A stretch of DNA of 64,000 bases from Mesorhizobium norvegicum (GTDB lineage: Bacteria > Pseudomonadota > Alphaproteobacteria > Rhizobiales > Rhizobiaceae): the NCBI RefSeq assembly GCF_004919685.1, contig NZ_SMYZ01000027.1, positions 3,371-67,370 of the forward strand, written 5' to 3'. Under the pieces are notes generated by a model that was not told the origin of the DNA, did no database searches, and saw only the letters and a list, made by a program, of their open reading frames with translations. Each line of letters starts with the position of its first letter. Position 1 is the first letter of the stretch. Below are positions 17,314 through 26,054 of this stretch, piece after piece. Made by a program: the position numbers and the translations under genes.

Positions 17314-19683
17314 ATGACAACAGTGATCGATCCGCAATTCGCCACGCTCGCTGCCGCCCAGGCGTTTTCGCCGGTCATCGCCCCGACCTACATCCGCACC
17401 GCATTCTACGACAGCCACCAGGTGGCGGGCAGCGGCGCGGTTTACCGCAAGAACGGAACCACGGCCGGGGATCTGGTGATCACCTTGAGCGATGGCGCGA
17501 CGCTGGCGGGGTATACGCTGTCAGACACGCCTCTTGCTTCACAGAAAGGCGCTCGCAAGAATAACTACAATGACGATGCGCCAGCCGTGCAGGCGGCGCA
17601 CGACCTGGCGCTGGGCGGGGTCAGGCTGCCAGCCGGTTCCTACAAAATGGTGCCAGGTTCGGTCTCACCTTTCACCTTCGGCAATTTCCCTTCGGTGAAT
17701 GTCTATCGTGCGGTTGCGCTGACTGCGGACAACGTTACTTTCAGTGGCCATGAGGCGGTGTTGCACGGCGTGAGCCGGGCCAGTGTTATCGCGGCGGATG
17801 TCCAGCCAGTCTTCTCGACTGACAAGAACATGACCGTCGGTGCTCGGAAGAACATCACGTTTGATGGTGTTACCTTCGATCCTGAAAATAATGCCGATGC
17901 CACGAACAGCAACCAGCGCTTTGTCTATGCAGTCGGCGTCGACGGGCTGAGGTTTCTGGATACCAAGGGTGGTTCCAGCGGCAGCCGGCGTGGCTACTAC
18001 GCCCACATCCAGAACAGCAAGAATGTGCAGGTCGATGGGCATCGTCACCAGAAGGTGACGGGCGGCTTCAATGTTCGCTATGTCGACGGCTTCGTGATGA
18101 CAAATTTCCTTTTCGAAGATTTCTCGGAAGCGATCGATCTCGACGGCGCCAGCCAACGTGTCGTCATCCGCAATGGAGTGTTTAAGTCGACCTCGCGCGT
18201 GAACCAGTGCATCGACGTCAACGACCAGGTCGACGCTTCGATCGGCGATTTTTCAGTCAACAACACCGGAAACATCGTCACCGTAAACTACAAGACGACG
18301 ACGCCCGATACCTTTGCGGAATATGTCGCAGGCACGATTGTCAGGAATTTCCAGGTCGGGAAGCGCATCCTTCTGTCAAATATCTCCGGCTCGGCGGTCG
18401 GTTCAGCGGCCATTCCGGCTTTTTACATCGGGTGGGATTGGTCGGCAGGGAATCATGCCGGAGCGGCCCCGGTGCAGGACATTACCCTACAGAACATTGT
18501 GCTCGACGATCACGGCTACTTCGATATTCGCGAGGCGGTCAACCTGAAGCTCAAAGATATTACCTCCTATCGGGCACAATGCGGCTTCAACCATGCCGTG
18601 AACTGTATTTCGGCCGCGTCGAATGCCGATCAGATCGCCTGGTCTGATCTCGACGTCGATATCGACGGACTGCGCATCGAGGCATCTGACAAAGGCGGCC
18701 TGAATATTTCTACACCTTCACAGGCCAAGGTTCGTCGGCTGATCACGCGGGGCAACAACACGCTTGGTGGCACACTTACGGACCTAACAATCACGGGGCT
18801 CGCCACTCGCGCCGGACGCGCTTCCGTCGACGAGTGCGATATCGGCGGTAATGTGGTGCTGAACGGCGATAGCACCGCCGTAGCGGCTTGGGCTGGTGAC
18901 ACGATCTACAAGCGCAACGCTATTGTTACCAACGGCGGGAATTTCTATCGCGCGACAGCGGAGGGGAAATCAGCCAGCAGCGGCGGGCCAACCGGAACGG
19001 CGCTTTCCGTCATAGATGACGGCTCGACATCTATTGCCGTGTGGGCGGCGTCGACGGTTTACGCCGTGGATGCAGTGCGATCGAACGGTGGCGCGTATTT
19101 TATCTGCGTGACGGCAGGCACTTCGGCGGTTGCAGGTGGTCCGGCTGGGACGGATCATCGGATCGCCGATGGCACTGTGGTTTGGCGGCCATTTGGCGGC
19201 GCGGTGAAGTGGGAATATCTGCTTTATCCGTATTCTCTTAGATGGGGGAAAAACAATCACGTCAAGGGAACGGTTACACTCCAAGGTGACGCGCAGAAGT
19301 ACATATTCGGCGAAAGCATCGCCGCTCAACTCGGCGATTACGCTGCAACCGGGTTGATAAACAAGAGCATGTTCGTAGCGCGTCGCCGTGGCCGGATTGT
19401 TCGAGCCAGCTACCAAGTGACTGCCGATGCGATCGCCGATGCAGCCAATTACCGGAACTTGATCTTGCGACGCCTTCGGGCAGGTGCTTCGGCAAACGTG
19501 TCGACCATTGATACCAGCGTAACAGGGCTGACTGCGTTCGTCATGCGCGACGGCGCTGTTACTGCCAACTCGGCTGGCGCTGACCTGGAGCCGGGCGACA
19601 TCATATTCGTCAACTCGAACTCAGCCGGCACAGGCAGGGCTCTGACGGGACTTGGCGTGACAGTTGAGTTCATTGAGTTTTGA
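17314..19683 (+). CDS. Phage tailspike-like protein with beta-helix domain, probably 5'-truncated
   Basis: 789 residues from the first available ATG. Residues about 20-75 look like a tail-fibre head region (YIRTAFYDSHQVAGSGAVYR). From about 85 to 520 repeated short strands with Asn and Asp turns (VTADNVTFSG-like motifs, KNITFDGVTFDP, VRYVDGFVMTNFLF) fit a right-handed pectate-lyase-type beta-helix, the fold of tailspikes that cleave surface polysaccharide. Two repeats near 530-620 (AVAAWAGDTIYKRNAIV and IAVWAASTVYAVDAVRSNGG) resemble chitin-binding type modules. The C-terminus is likely a trimerisation or head-binding domain. Neighbouring lysis genes support a phage origin; coding sense continues upstream without a start. 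Confidence 0.8.
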   Translation: MTTVIDPQFATLAAAQAFSPVIAPTYIRTAFYDSHQVAGSGAVYRKNGTTAGDLVITLSDGATLAGYTLSDTPLASQKGARKNNYNDDAPAVQAAHDLALGGVRLPAGSYKMVPGSVSPFTFGNFPSVNVYRAVALTADNVTFSGHEAVLHGVSRASVIAADVQPVFSTDKNMTVGARKNITFDGVTFDPENNADATNSNQRFVYAVGVDGLRFLDTKGGSSGSRRGYYAHIQNSKNVQVDGHRHQKVTGGFNVRYVDGFVMTNFLFEDFSEAIDLDGASQRVVIRNGVFKSTSRVNQCIDVNDQVDASIGDFSVNNTGNIVTVNYKTTTPDTFAEYVAGTIVRNFQVGKRILLSNISGSAVGSAAIPAFYIGWDWSAGNHAGAAPVQDITLQNIVLDDHGYFDIREAVNLKLKDITSYRAQCGFNHAVNCISAASNADQIAWSDLDVDIDGLRIEASDKGGLNISTPSQAKVRRLITRGNNTLGGTLTDLTITGLATRAGRASVDECDIGGNVVLNGDSTAVAAWAGDTIYKRNAIVTNGGNFYRATAEGKSASSGGPTGTALSVIDDGSTSIAVWAASTVYAVDAVRSNGGAYFICVTAGTSAVAGGPAGTDHRIADGTVVWRPFGGAVKWEYLLYPYSLRWGKNNHVKGTVTLQGDAQKYIFGESIAAQLGDYAATGLINKSMFVARRRGRIVRASYQVTADAIADAANYRNLILRRLRAGASANVSTIDTSVTGLTAFVMRDGAVTANSAGADLEPGDIIFVNSNSAGTGRALTGLGVTVEFIEF

Positions 19684-19905
19684 GCCGCAATCAGGACCGC
19701 CGATCGAGCAAGCATCGGAGGTGCTTTCAACGTGGATCAGCGTGCAGCGTGAGTCGCGATCGCCACGAAAAATGAGGACCATGTCTAGCGAGCCCACGTG
19801 GCGCTGGCCGGCAACTTTATTTGGAGAGCTTCAGCATTTTGCGTTTCGTCTGACAATAATGAAGGTGCTATTGCACTTGTCGCCAAGAATCAAAGAGGCG
19901 TTCGA

Positions 19906-20916
19906 ATGCGTCCCATTCGCCAACTCTGGTTCCCCACGTTGCTCTTTCTAGCCCCGGTGCTCTTCTTCGCGGCTTCTCGAACCGACTATGCGAATTATGC
20001 CTCGTATGCTTTGGAAGGTGATATCGTCGCCTACTCGAGAGATTTCGCCTATGCGAACAGGGCAACGTTCCTAGTCTATATGACGGCTGTGGCGCACGAG
20101 CCCGTGTTCATCGCCATGCATTGGATATACGCCAACCTGGGGTTTTCGATCTCTGACAGCATGCTAGCCAACAGCATGGTCATGGTTTCAGTGTACTATC
20201 TTTACTCGATCAGACAAAGCGATAGCGTAATGCTTGGTGCGATATCGACTGTCGGCCTAATCATGCTGCCATGGTTCGAGCAACTGGGCCAAAACACGTT
20301 GCGTCAAGGATTTTCGCTTATCTTCATTATCGCATTCTTTTTGGCGATCAATGGCGGTAAGAGATACCGAGCAATCTTCTTTGCTATCTTTGCGATTGGT
20401 AGCCACTATAGCGCTATTCTATTCGTTGCAATCTATGTATTGGCAGATTTTGTTCCTCGATCAGGAAAATTGATCGTTGGTGTAGTTGCCTTGATTTTCG
20501 CTGGTTACATTACAAACTCCATCTCTAGTATCTCTAATATCATAATTGCCCCGATTTTGGCGCAGGCCGGTCTGTACACTCAGTACTCTTCCGACATGTT
20601 TGTGAATTATCGGGTAGGATTTAAGGTTTTGTTTTTTGCCTATTCGCTAGTCCAGTGCGTCGCAAGTGTCTTGTTGATCAAGAGGGCGGCAAAGAAGTCG
20701 GATGAGCGCTTGGGAAAATATTGTATCCTCATGACCGTTATATACATGTTGGCGAGCGGACTACCTTACTACAACCGGGTCGCCATGATGCCCATGCTTT
20801 TGCTCCCGGTGGTGCTAGTGACGCTGTATGCACGTATAATCGCGCCGCGCCGTTTTTTTCGGCACACCGATCCCCGTACTGAAACTCGCTCGTCCAGCCG
20901 CTGGCAAGGCGCTTAA
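19906..20916 (+). CDS. O-antigen polymerase / EpsG-like membrane protein
   Basis: 336 residues from ATG (MRPIRQLWFPTLLFLAPVLF), chosen because GAGG precedes it; a longer in-frame start lacks membrane-protein features. Ten or so hydrophobic helices alternate with short loops, with the conserved feel of EpsG/Wzy proteins (YANYASYALEGD, GQNTLRQGFSLIFIIAFFLA, GSHYSAILFVAIYVLA, SGLPYYNRVAMMPM). Such proteins polymerise surface polysaccharide repeat units. Codon use is clearly more AT-rich than the rest of the window, pointing to transfer. Placed between a tailspike and lysis genes, it may be a phage-borne serotype-conversion gene; that is inference. Confidence 0.8.
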   Translation: MRPIRQLWFPTLLFLAPVLFFAASRTDYANYASYALEGDIVAYSRDFAYANRATFLVYMTAVAHEPVFIAMHWIYANLGFSISDSMLANSMVMVSVYYLYSIRQSDSVMLGAISTVGLIMLPWFEQLGQNTLRQGFSLIFIIAFFLAINGGKRYRAIFFAIFAIGSHYSAILFVAIYVLADFVPRSGKLIVGVVALIFAGYITNSISSISNIIIAPILAQAGLYTQYSSDMFVNYRVGFKVLFFAYSLVQCVASVLLIKRAAKKSDERLGKYCILMTVIYMLASGLPYYNRVAMMPMLLLPVVLVTLYARIIAPRRFFRHTDPRTETRSSSRWQGA

Positions 20917-21081
20917 CTCACCCACGGCTTGCTCGGTTCTCGCGCAGTCTTCTGCCTAGCCTGATCACCGCTTGAGCATCGCTCTGCGCATCGACTGACG
21001 TGCCGCGCGCGGTCTTCGCGTCTCCTCGACCGTGCAATTCCCCATCGGCCCTCCCGAACAATCTTCAAAGGAACCATCACC

Positions 21082-21792
21082 ATGGACCGCAACTTCGCGC
21101 GGGCGCTTGCGCTTGTTCTCAAATCGGAAGGCGGGTGGTCGGACAATCCGGCTGATCCCGGCGGCGCGACCATGAAGGGGGTGACGCTCGCCAATTTCCG
21201 TCGCTACGTGAAGGCCGACGCGACAATGGCGGACCTGCGCAGCATCAGCGACGCGCAGGTCGCCGCCGTCTACCGGCGTTTCTACTGGGACGCAGTGCTC
21301 GGCGCCGAGCTGCCCGACGGTGTCGACCATGCCGTGTTCGATTTCGCGGTGAACAGCGGGCCTGGCCGGGCGGCGAAATATTTGCAGGCGGCCGTCGGTG
21401 TTGCCCAGGACGGCCGGATCGGGCCGGCGACCCTTGCCGCGGTCAAGGCAAGGCCGGCCGGTGTCATCATCGATGCGCTCTGCGATGCGCGGCTGGCGTT
21501 TCTCCAACGGCTGCCGACATGGAAAACCTTCGGACGCGGCTGGTCCGATCGCGTCAGGTCGGTGCGGGTTCAGGCCTTGCTGATGTCGGCGCAACGACCG
21601 GTGGCACCGGTGGCCGCGTCGGCGCCCAGGGTCGAAACGCCCGCTGGTGGGGCGCCGGCGGTCCAGCCCGTGCCGCCGGCACCGCCATCCAGCGGCAAGA
21701 CGGCGGCCGCGGCCGGCATTCTCGTCCTCATTGCCGGAGCGCTCGCGGCCTTCTGGCATCACGTCACCGGGTTTTTCGGGGGCCTCTTCTGA
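21082..21792 (+). CDS. Phage endolysin, glycoside hydrolase 108 type, with C-terminal membrane anchor
   Basis: 236 residues. Residues 5-90 are the GH108 muramidase domain with the motif EGGWSDNPADPGGATMKGVT; Glu16 is the expected catalytic acid. A peptidoglycan-binding region follows (LQAAVGVAQDGRIGPATLAA near 110-130). After a Pro/Ala-rich linker, one hydrophobic helix near 212-230 ends the protein, so the enzyme may be membrane-held. It cuts the glycan backbone of the wall at lysis. Its stop overlaps the next start by one base, opening a tightly coupled lysis cassette. Confidence 0.92.
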   Translation: MDRNFARALALVLKSEGGWSDNPADPGGATMKGVTLANFRRYVKADATMADLRSISDAQVAAVYRRFYWDAVLGAELPDGVDHAVFDFAVNSGPGRAAKYLQAAVGVAQDGRIGPATLAAVKARPAGVIIDALCDARLAFLQRLPTWKTFGRGWSDRVRSVRVQALLMSAQRPVAPVAASAPRVETPAGGAPAVQPVPPAPPSSGKTAAAAGILVLIAGALAAFWHHVTGFFGGLF

Positions 21793-22010
21793 TGACATGC
21801 TTCAACACCAACGCGCTGCACAATCTTCTCAACACGCTGATCGCGATCATCTGCGGTGGTGCCCTGGCCGGCTTCGACTGGACGATGTTCGGCGTCAGCG
21901 ACCGCACCGCGCTTCAGATCAGCGGCGCCATTGCCCTTGCCAAGATCATCATCAACGCGGTGCGTGACGGCCCGCGCGGCATGGTCGCACCGCCGGCCAA
22001 GGAGACATGA
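21792..22010 (+). CDS. Holin-like small membrane protein
   Basis: 72 residues beginning MTCFNTNALHNLLNTLIAII. A hydrophobic helix spans about 12-30 and a second, weaker one about 40-58 (ALQISGAIALAKIIINAV), with a charged C-terminal tail. Its start overlaps the endolysin stop (TGATG). Size, topology and position fit a class II-like holin or an accessory membrane protein of the lysis cassette; sequence alone does not prove pore formation. Confidence 0.72.
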   Translation: MTCFNTNALHNLLNTLIAIICGGALAGFDWTMFGVSDRTALQISGAIALAKIIINAVRDGPRGMVAPPAKET

Positions 22011-22011
22011 G

Positions 22012-22239
22012 ATGGGAACACTCGCACTGCTTGGCCAGTTCTGGCCGTATCTCGCTGCAATGGGTGCCGCGCTTGCCGGTCTCTGGACGGCCTATGCCAG
22101 GGGCAAGGCCAGCCAGAAGGCCAGGCAGGATGCCGCCGACGCCGTGGCGCGCACCGAAGCCCAGAAGATCGATGACGCCGTCGCCGGCCGGACGCCGGAC
22201 GACAACCGGGGGAGGCTGGGCAGATGGTCAAAATCGTAG
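22012..22239 (+). CDS. Rz-like inner-membrane spanin candidate
   Basis: 75 residues. One N-terminal membrane helix (FWPYLAAMGAALAGLWTAYA) precedes a charged helical tail (KASQKARQDAADAVARTEAQ) typical of i-spanins, which reach across the periplasm. The lipoprotein gene downstream starts inside its 3' end in another frame, the classical overlapping Rz/Rz1 layout. The chain is shorter than lambda Rz, so assignment rests on topology and overlap. Confidence 0.68.
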   Translation: MGTLALLGQFWPYLAAMGAALAGLWTAYARGKASQKARQDAADAVARTEAQKIDDAVAGRTPDDNRGRLGRWSKS

Positions 22240-22409
22240 CGCTGTCGTTCACGCTGGCCGGCTGCACGACATCAGGCGGCTCGTTCTGCGCGGCCGGGCA
22301 TCCCATCCGACCGACACAGACAGAGGTGGCGACCCTTTCCGGGGCGTCGGTGGCGGCGATCCTGGCTCACAACGAAAAGGGCCAGAAGCTTTGTGGATGG
22401 AGGCCGTGA
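22224..22409 (+). CDS. Rz1-like outer-membrane lipoprotein spanin candidate
   Basis: 61 residues (MVKIVALSFTLAGCTTSGGS). The lipobox TLAGC gives a lipidated Cys at residue 14; the mature protein is short with a few prolines and two cysteines. It overlaps the preceding i-spanin-like gene by 16 bases and its stop overlaps the next ATG. A small lipoprotein here fits an o-spanin that links to the inner-membrane partner to disrupt the outer membrane at lysis. Confidence 0.65.
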   Translation: MVKIVALSFTLAGCTTSGGSFCAAGHPIRPTQTEVATLSGASVAAILAHNEKGQKLCGWRP

Positions 22410-22732
22410 TGCACGATCTTTTCGACCTGCTCGGCATCAAGGGACCGGTCGTGGCGGCGGGCCTCGCCGGCGGTGTTCTGCGGGCGCTGTCGCGGCATCG
22501 CTACAAGCTGCGCGAAATGGTGGCCTCGCCGATCTGTGGAGCGTTGGCAGCGGCCTACCTGACGCTGCCGGCGGTGTCCTACGCCAGGATCACCGGCCTG
22601 CCGATGCCGGACCCCGCCGACGACACCACCACGCTGGCCGCCGCCTTCCTGATCGGCGTCTGCGCCATGTGGATTTCGGACGTCCTGTTCGAGTTTGTCG
22701 TGAGGCGATTCAAGTCGGTGCCGGAGGAGTAG
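22409..22732 (+). CDS. Second holin-like membrane protein of the lysis cassette
   Basis: 107 residues (MHDLFDLLGIKGPVVAAGLA). Three hydrophobic segments, near 13-25, 42-60 and 75-95, are separated by basic and acidic loops. The start overlaps the lipoprotein stop (TGATG). It resembles small holin/antiholin-type proteins of alphaproteobacterial prophages. It is the last gene before a strong terminator. Whether this or the 72-residue protein is the true holin cannot be told. Confidence 0.68.
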   Translation: MHDLFDLLGIKGPVVAAGLAGGVLRALSRHRYKLREMVASPICGALAAAYLTLPAVSYARITGLPMPDPADDTTTLAAAFLIGVCAMWISDVLFEFVVRRFKSVPEE

Positions 22733-22797
22733 CTGCTGGCCCCGGTTGGTGTTGTTTGCTGGCGACTGCTTGACAGATTCCCGAGACACTTTCGTCA

Positions 22798-22831
22798 TAG
22801 CCCGCTCCGGTTCGCCGGGGCGGGCTATTTT
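22798..22831 (+). terminator. Intrinsic terminator of the lysis cassette
   Basis: Perfect stem TAGCCCGC with GCGGGCTA, an inner CCGG/CCGG pairing, then TTTT. It lies 65 nt past the last lysis gene. A closely similar hairpin occurs at 39378-39407. Confidence 0.85.
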
Positions 22832-22855
22832 GCGTTTCGGGACCGGCGGCAAGCC

Positions 22856-23563
22856 TCAAGCCAGGATGTTGACCGCGCGTGCCGCGACCAGCGCGATGGT
22901 CAGCAGCGAGATCATGGCCTCGGCCATCATCAGCAGCTTGGCGCGTTGGGAAAGTGGCAAGGTATCGGTGGGCGAGAAGGCTGTCGCATTGGTGAAAGCG
23001 AGGAAGAAATAGTCGACGAAGCCGGGAAGCCAATCGCGAAGCTCACGGTCGTTCAGCGTCATCTGCGCAAACAGGAAATCGGCCTGCGCAAGCTTGACGA
23101 GGCCGCAGGTCGGCGGCCCGCCGCGGTCGGTGTTCCAGAACCACAAGGCAAAGACGATGACGTTGGTGACCCAGATGTTGAGCGCGTCGATCAACAGCGT
23201 CGTGCCGCTGTTGCCGGCGTGGCCCTCCAGCAAGGCACGCACCAGCAAGACCAGCGAACCGCAATTCATGACGCTGATGATGGCGGTCATCGCCAAGGCG
23301 GTTCTGCGGATCATGATGCGAAACTGGCCGATCGCGTGCCACTCGTGATCCTCGACCGCCTTTCGGGTGGCGGCCTGTGTCCAGGCCGTGGCCACCGACA
23401 AGGGCAGCAGCAGGGCGGCCTCCAGCGCCGGCGCCAGCCAGCGCGGCCCGAATGAGAGGTTGTTGATGACCAGGAGCTGCAGGCAGATGATGACCAGAAC
23501 GGCCGCGCGCGCCATCCAGAAGTCGAGCGCACGGTAGTGGATGACGGCATGGTGGTGGCGCAT
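22856..23563 (-). CDS. Membrane protein with channel-like pore motif (DUF1345-like)
   Basis: 235 residues, about five to six hydrophobic helices: near 20-38, 42-60, 85-108, 128-142 and 210-232. Between the last two, DYFFLAFTNATAFSPTDTLP resembles the pore-loop region of two-TM ion channels and of DUF1345 proteins, though the canonical TVGYG filter is not present. Function unknown; ion conductance is only a possibility. Convergent with the lysis cassette. Confidence 0.75.
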   Translation of the reverse strand: MRHHHAVIHYRALDFWMARAAVLVIICLQLLVINNLSFGPRWLAPALEAALLLPLSVATAWTQAATRKAVEDHEWHAIGQFRIMIRRTALAMTAIISVMNCGSLVLLVRALLEGHAGNSGTTLLIDALNIWVTNVIVFALWFWNTDRGGPPTCGLVKLAQADFLFAQMTLNDRELRDWLPGFVDYFFLAFTNATAFSPTDTLPLSQRAKLLMMAEAMISLLTIALVAARAVNILA

Positions 23564-23736
23564 TGGGACCCGGATTTTTTCAGACAGGGTCAGGCGTGCA
23601 GCGCTGTCCTGCCTGGGGGGAGGAGCGTCGATACTCCTGCCCGATCTTGGTGCTGCAATGGCACACAGCTATACTTTTTCGTAAGCTTCGATGTTTGGGC
23701 TGTTCGTCAAACCGGACTATGTGATTTAAGCGCGGC

Positions 23737-25302
23737 ATGGCGGGAATAGATGGATCCATGGATCACTGGGTGCCGGTGGGATTGCCTGCCGCCGCCGTCG
23801 ATTCCCCATCGATTTGGTCCAGTCTGATCCGTCATCCCTGGTATTTGCTCGCGATTTTGTGCCTGACACAGATCCTGTGCTGGACTTTGGCGCCGGCGCT
23901 TGTCAACGTCTCACCGCCCAATGATGTCGTCGAAGGCTTCATGTGGGGACGCGAATGGGTGCTGTTGACCTACAAACATCCACAGCTTCCCGCATGGCTG
24001 CTCGAGACCAGCCATCTTCTGACCGGATCGTTCCACTGGCCGCAATATTTCGTGGCCCAGCTTGTCATCTCGGCGACCTTCGTCTTCGTCTATCTGCTGG
24101 CCCGCGACATGCTCGGAAAAACCCGCGCGCTGGCCGCCGTGCTTTTGATGCCGTCGCTCTATTTCTTCGGCTGGCCGACCCCGCAGTTCAATCATGACTA
24201 CACGCAAATGCCATTCTGGGCCGCTATCTGCTGGCTGCTGTGGCGTGCAAGCCGTGGCGGCGGGCCGGGCTGGTGGCTGGTGCTCGGCCTGGTGTCCGGC
24301 GTCGGCCTCTATGCCAAGTTTTCCACCGGGCTGCTGTTGCTCTTCGGCGCGGTCTGGCTGTTGTCCGATGCAAGGGCACGCAGTCGGCTCGCCACACCTT
24401 GGCCATGGCTCGGGCTTGCGGTTTTCCTTGCCGTCGCCGCGCCGCTGGCCGTCGAGCTCTACCGCATGGATTTCCTGCCGCTGACCTATGCCGCCTGGCG
24501 CGATCAGTGGGTGCTGGCCCATCGCTCCCGCTTTTATTATATCAGCGTCCAGATTGCCGGACTCTGCGGCTTCGTTCTGGTGCTGGCGATATCGGGGCTG
24601 TTGCGGCGCTCGCCCCCGCCGGAAGAGCCCGTCGCGCGCAGTACCCTCGTCTATCTCTTGTGGATGGGGCTTGGCCCGGCGGTCCTCGTCATGGTGGCGT
24701 CCCTGTTCGCAGGTGCAGGCGAGGCCTGGGGCGCGCCGATGTACAATCTTGCCGGCGTTGTGGCGCTCGCCCTCCTGGGCCACCGTCTCGGCGCCGTCGA
24801 GATGCGAAAGCTGGCGATCTGCGCGTTCATCTGCATTATCGGCATCTCCGGTGCTTATGCCGGCATCCGCTGGACGAAATGCAATTTGCGTGGACGCACG
24901 GACGCTGTCTGCTGGCCGGCGCAGAAGATCTCGGACGAGGCCGAGGCCGTCTGGCATGCGGCCGCGCCCGGTCGGCTCGACATCGTCGGCGGCCATCCCC
25001 TTTTTGCGCCGCTGGCGGGCCTCAATGCCTACGACAAACCGTCGATCTTCACCGAACTGAACATGCAATACGCCCCCTGGATCACCAGCCAGCGGCTGCG
25101 CGACCACGGCATACTTCTGGTCTGGCCTGGGCACGACGTACCACCCTATCTGCAGGCGTGGCTGGGCAACATCCCGGTCAAAACAGTTCTTTTCGACTGG
25201 TCGCTCAAGGCACCGCCGGTGGCGATCAGCTTTGCCGCCGTTCCGCCCGGCGCGCCGCAGTTGCCGGGTGTGATCGACAGCCTCACCCGACCGGGCAATT
25301 GA
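23737..25302 (+). CDS. GT39/ArnT-like membrane glycosyltransferase
   Basis: 521 residues; the start is uncertain, with a second ATG seven codons in. About ten membrane helices make up the first 380 residues, followed by a soluble C-terminal part. Features of the PMT_2/ArnT superfamily include the acidic first periplasmic loop (PPNDVVEGFMWG) holding the likely catalytic acid, and YKHPQLPAWLLET. These enzymes move sugars from lipid carriers to lipid A, polysaccharide or protein at the periplasmic face. Acceptor unknown. No envelope genes flank it directly. Confidence 0.9.
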   Translation: MAGIDGSMDHWVPVGLPAAAVDSPSIWSSLIRHPWYLLAILCLTQILCWTLAPALVNVSPPNDVVEGFMWGREWVLLTYKHPQLPAWLLETSHLLTGSFHWPQYFVAQLVISATFVFVYLLARDMLGKTRALAAVLLMPSLYFFGWPTPQFNHDYTQMPFWAAICWLLWRASRGGGPGWWLVLGLVSGVGLYAKFSTGLLLLFGAVWLLSDARARSRLATPWPWLGLAVFLAVAAPLAVELYRMDFLPLTYAAWRDQWVLAHRSRFYYISVQIAGLCGFVLVLAISGLLRRSPPPEEPVARSTLVYLLWMGLGPAVLVMVASLFAGAGEAWGAPMYNLAGVVALALLGHRLGAVEMRKLAICAFICIIGISGAYAGIRWTKCNLRGRTDAVCWPAQKISDEAEAVWHAAAPGRLDIVGGHPLFAPLAGLNAYDKPSIFTELNMQYAPWITSQRLRDHGILLVWPGHDVPPYLQAWLGNIPVKTVLFDWSLKAPPVAISFAAVPPGAPQLPGVIDSLTRPGN

Positions 25303-25376
25303 AGCAGGTCCGTCGGCCCCGCTGGACGAAGCAGGCGACAATGCCCATTTATGGGGAGATCCAACTTGCTTTTGCG

Positions 25377-25440
25377 CAATTCCCAAGGGAAAGCGCTACG
25401 CGCTTTTCCCGGGAAAACCGCTAGACTTTTCCTGGAATTG
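25377..25440. repeat. Palindromic intergenic element / hairpin before msrA
   Basis: Outer arms CAATTCC and GGAATTG enclose a strong hairpin, GGGAAAGCGC-TA-CGCGCTTTTCCC. It sits between the glycosyltransferase stop and the msrA start and could end transcription of the former or be a REP-like dispersed repeat. Confidence 0.55.
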
Positions 25441-25458
25441 CTTTTGAGGAGACGTGAT

Positions 25459-25977
25459 ATGGCGACTTCCACCGAACGCGCAGTCCTTGCCGGCGGCTGC
25501 TTCTGGGGTATGCAGGATTTGATACGGCGCTACCCCGGCGTTATCTCCACCCGTGTCGGCTACAGCGGCGGCGACGTGGCCAACGCCACCTATCGCAACC
25601 ATGGCAGCCATGCCGAAGCCATCGAGATCAATTTCGATCCGGCCGTCATAAGCTATCGCACGCTGCTGGAGCGCTTTTTCCAGATCCACGATCCGACGAC
25701 CCGCAACCGGCAGGGCAACGATGTCGGGATGAGCTATCGCTCGGCGATCTACTACACCAGCGACGAACAGAAGCGCGTCGCCGAAGACACCATCGCCGAT
25801 GTCGATGCCTCGGGCCTGTGGCCGGGCAAGGTCGTCACCGAAGTCGCGCAGGCCGGTCCCTTCTGGGAAGCCGAGCCTGAGCATCAGGACTATCTGGAGA
25901 AATACCCCAACGGCTACACCTGCCACTTCGTCAGGCCAGGCTGGAAGCTGCCGGTTCGCGAAAAGGCGGTTTCGTAG
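25459..25977 (+). CDS. msrA: Peptide methionine-S-sulfoxide reductase MsrA
   Basis: 172 residues from ATG ([20 protein letters not shown]) with GAGGAG upstream. The family motif GCFWG holds catalytic Cys14. Other conserved parts are [20 protein letters not shown], the [18 protein letters not shown] block and [14 protein letters not shown]. It reduces the S epimer of methionine sulfoxide in proteins, using thioredoxin. A single gene following a palindromic element. Only one other cysteine (in YTCH) is present, so recycling may use that residue. Confidence 0.97.
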   Translation: MATSTERAVLAGGCFWGMQDLIRRYPGVISTRVGYSGGDVANATYRNHGSHAEAIEINFDPAVISYRTLLERFFQIHDPTTRNRQGNDVGMSYRSAIYYTSDEQKRVAEDTIADVDASGLWPGKVVTEVAQAGPFWEAEPEHQDYLEKYPNGYTCHFVRPGWKLPVREKAVS

Positions 25978-26054
25978 GGTCCACAGCTTCCGGTCCTGCA
26001 ATGCATTGCCGCTCGATGGGGTCGTCGAGCGGCATCATCGCATCCCAAACACCT

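Noticed and set aside
17314..22732. Gene transfer agent cluster
   Set aside because: No portal, capsid, terminase or other GTA structural genes are present; only tailspike and lysis-type genes.
23911..25386. A 491-codon minus-strand open frame
   Set aside because: Exactly antisense to the GT39-type glycosyltransferase; composition rich in Arg, Gln and His with no domain. A shadow of the real gene.
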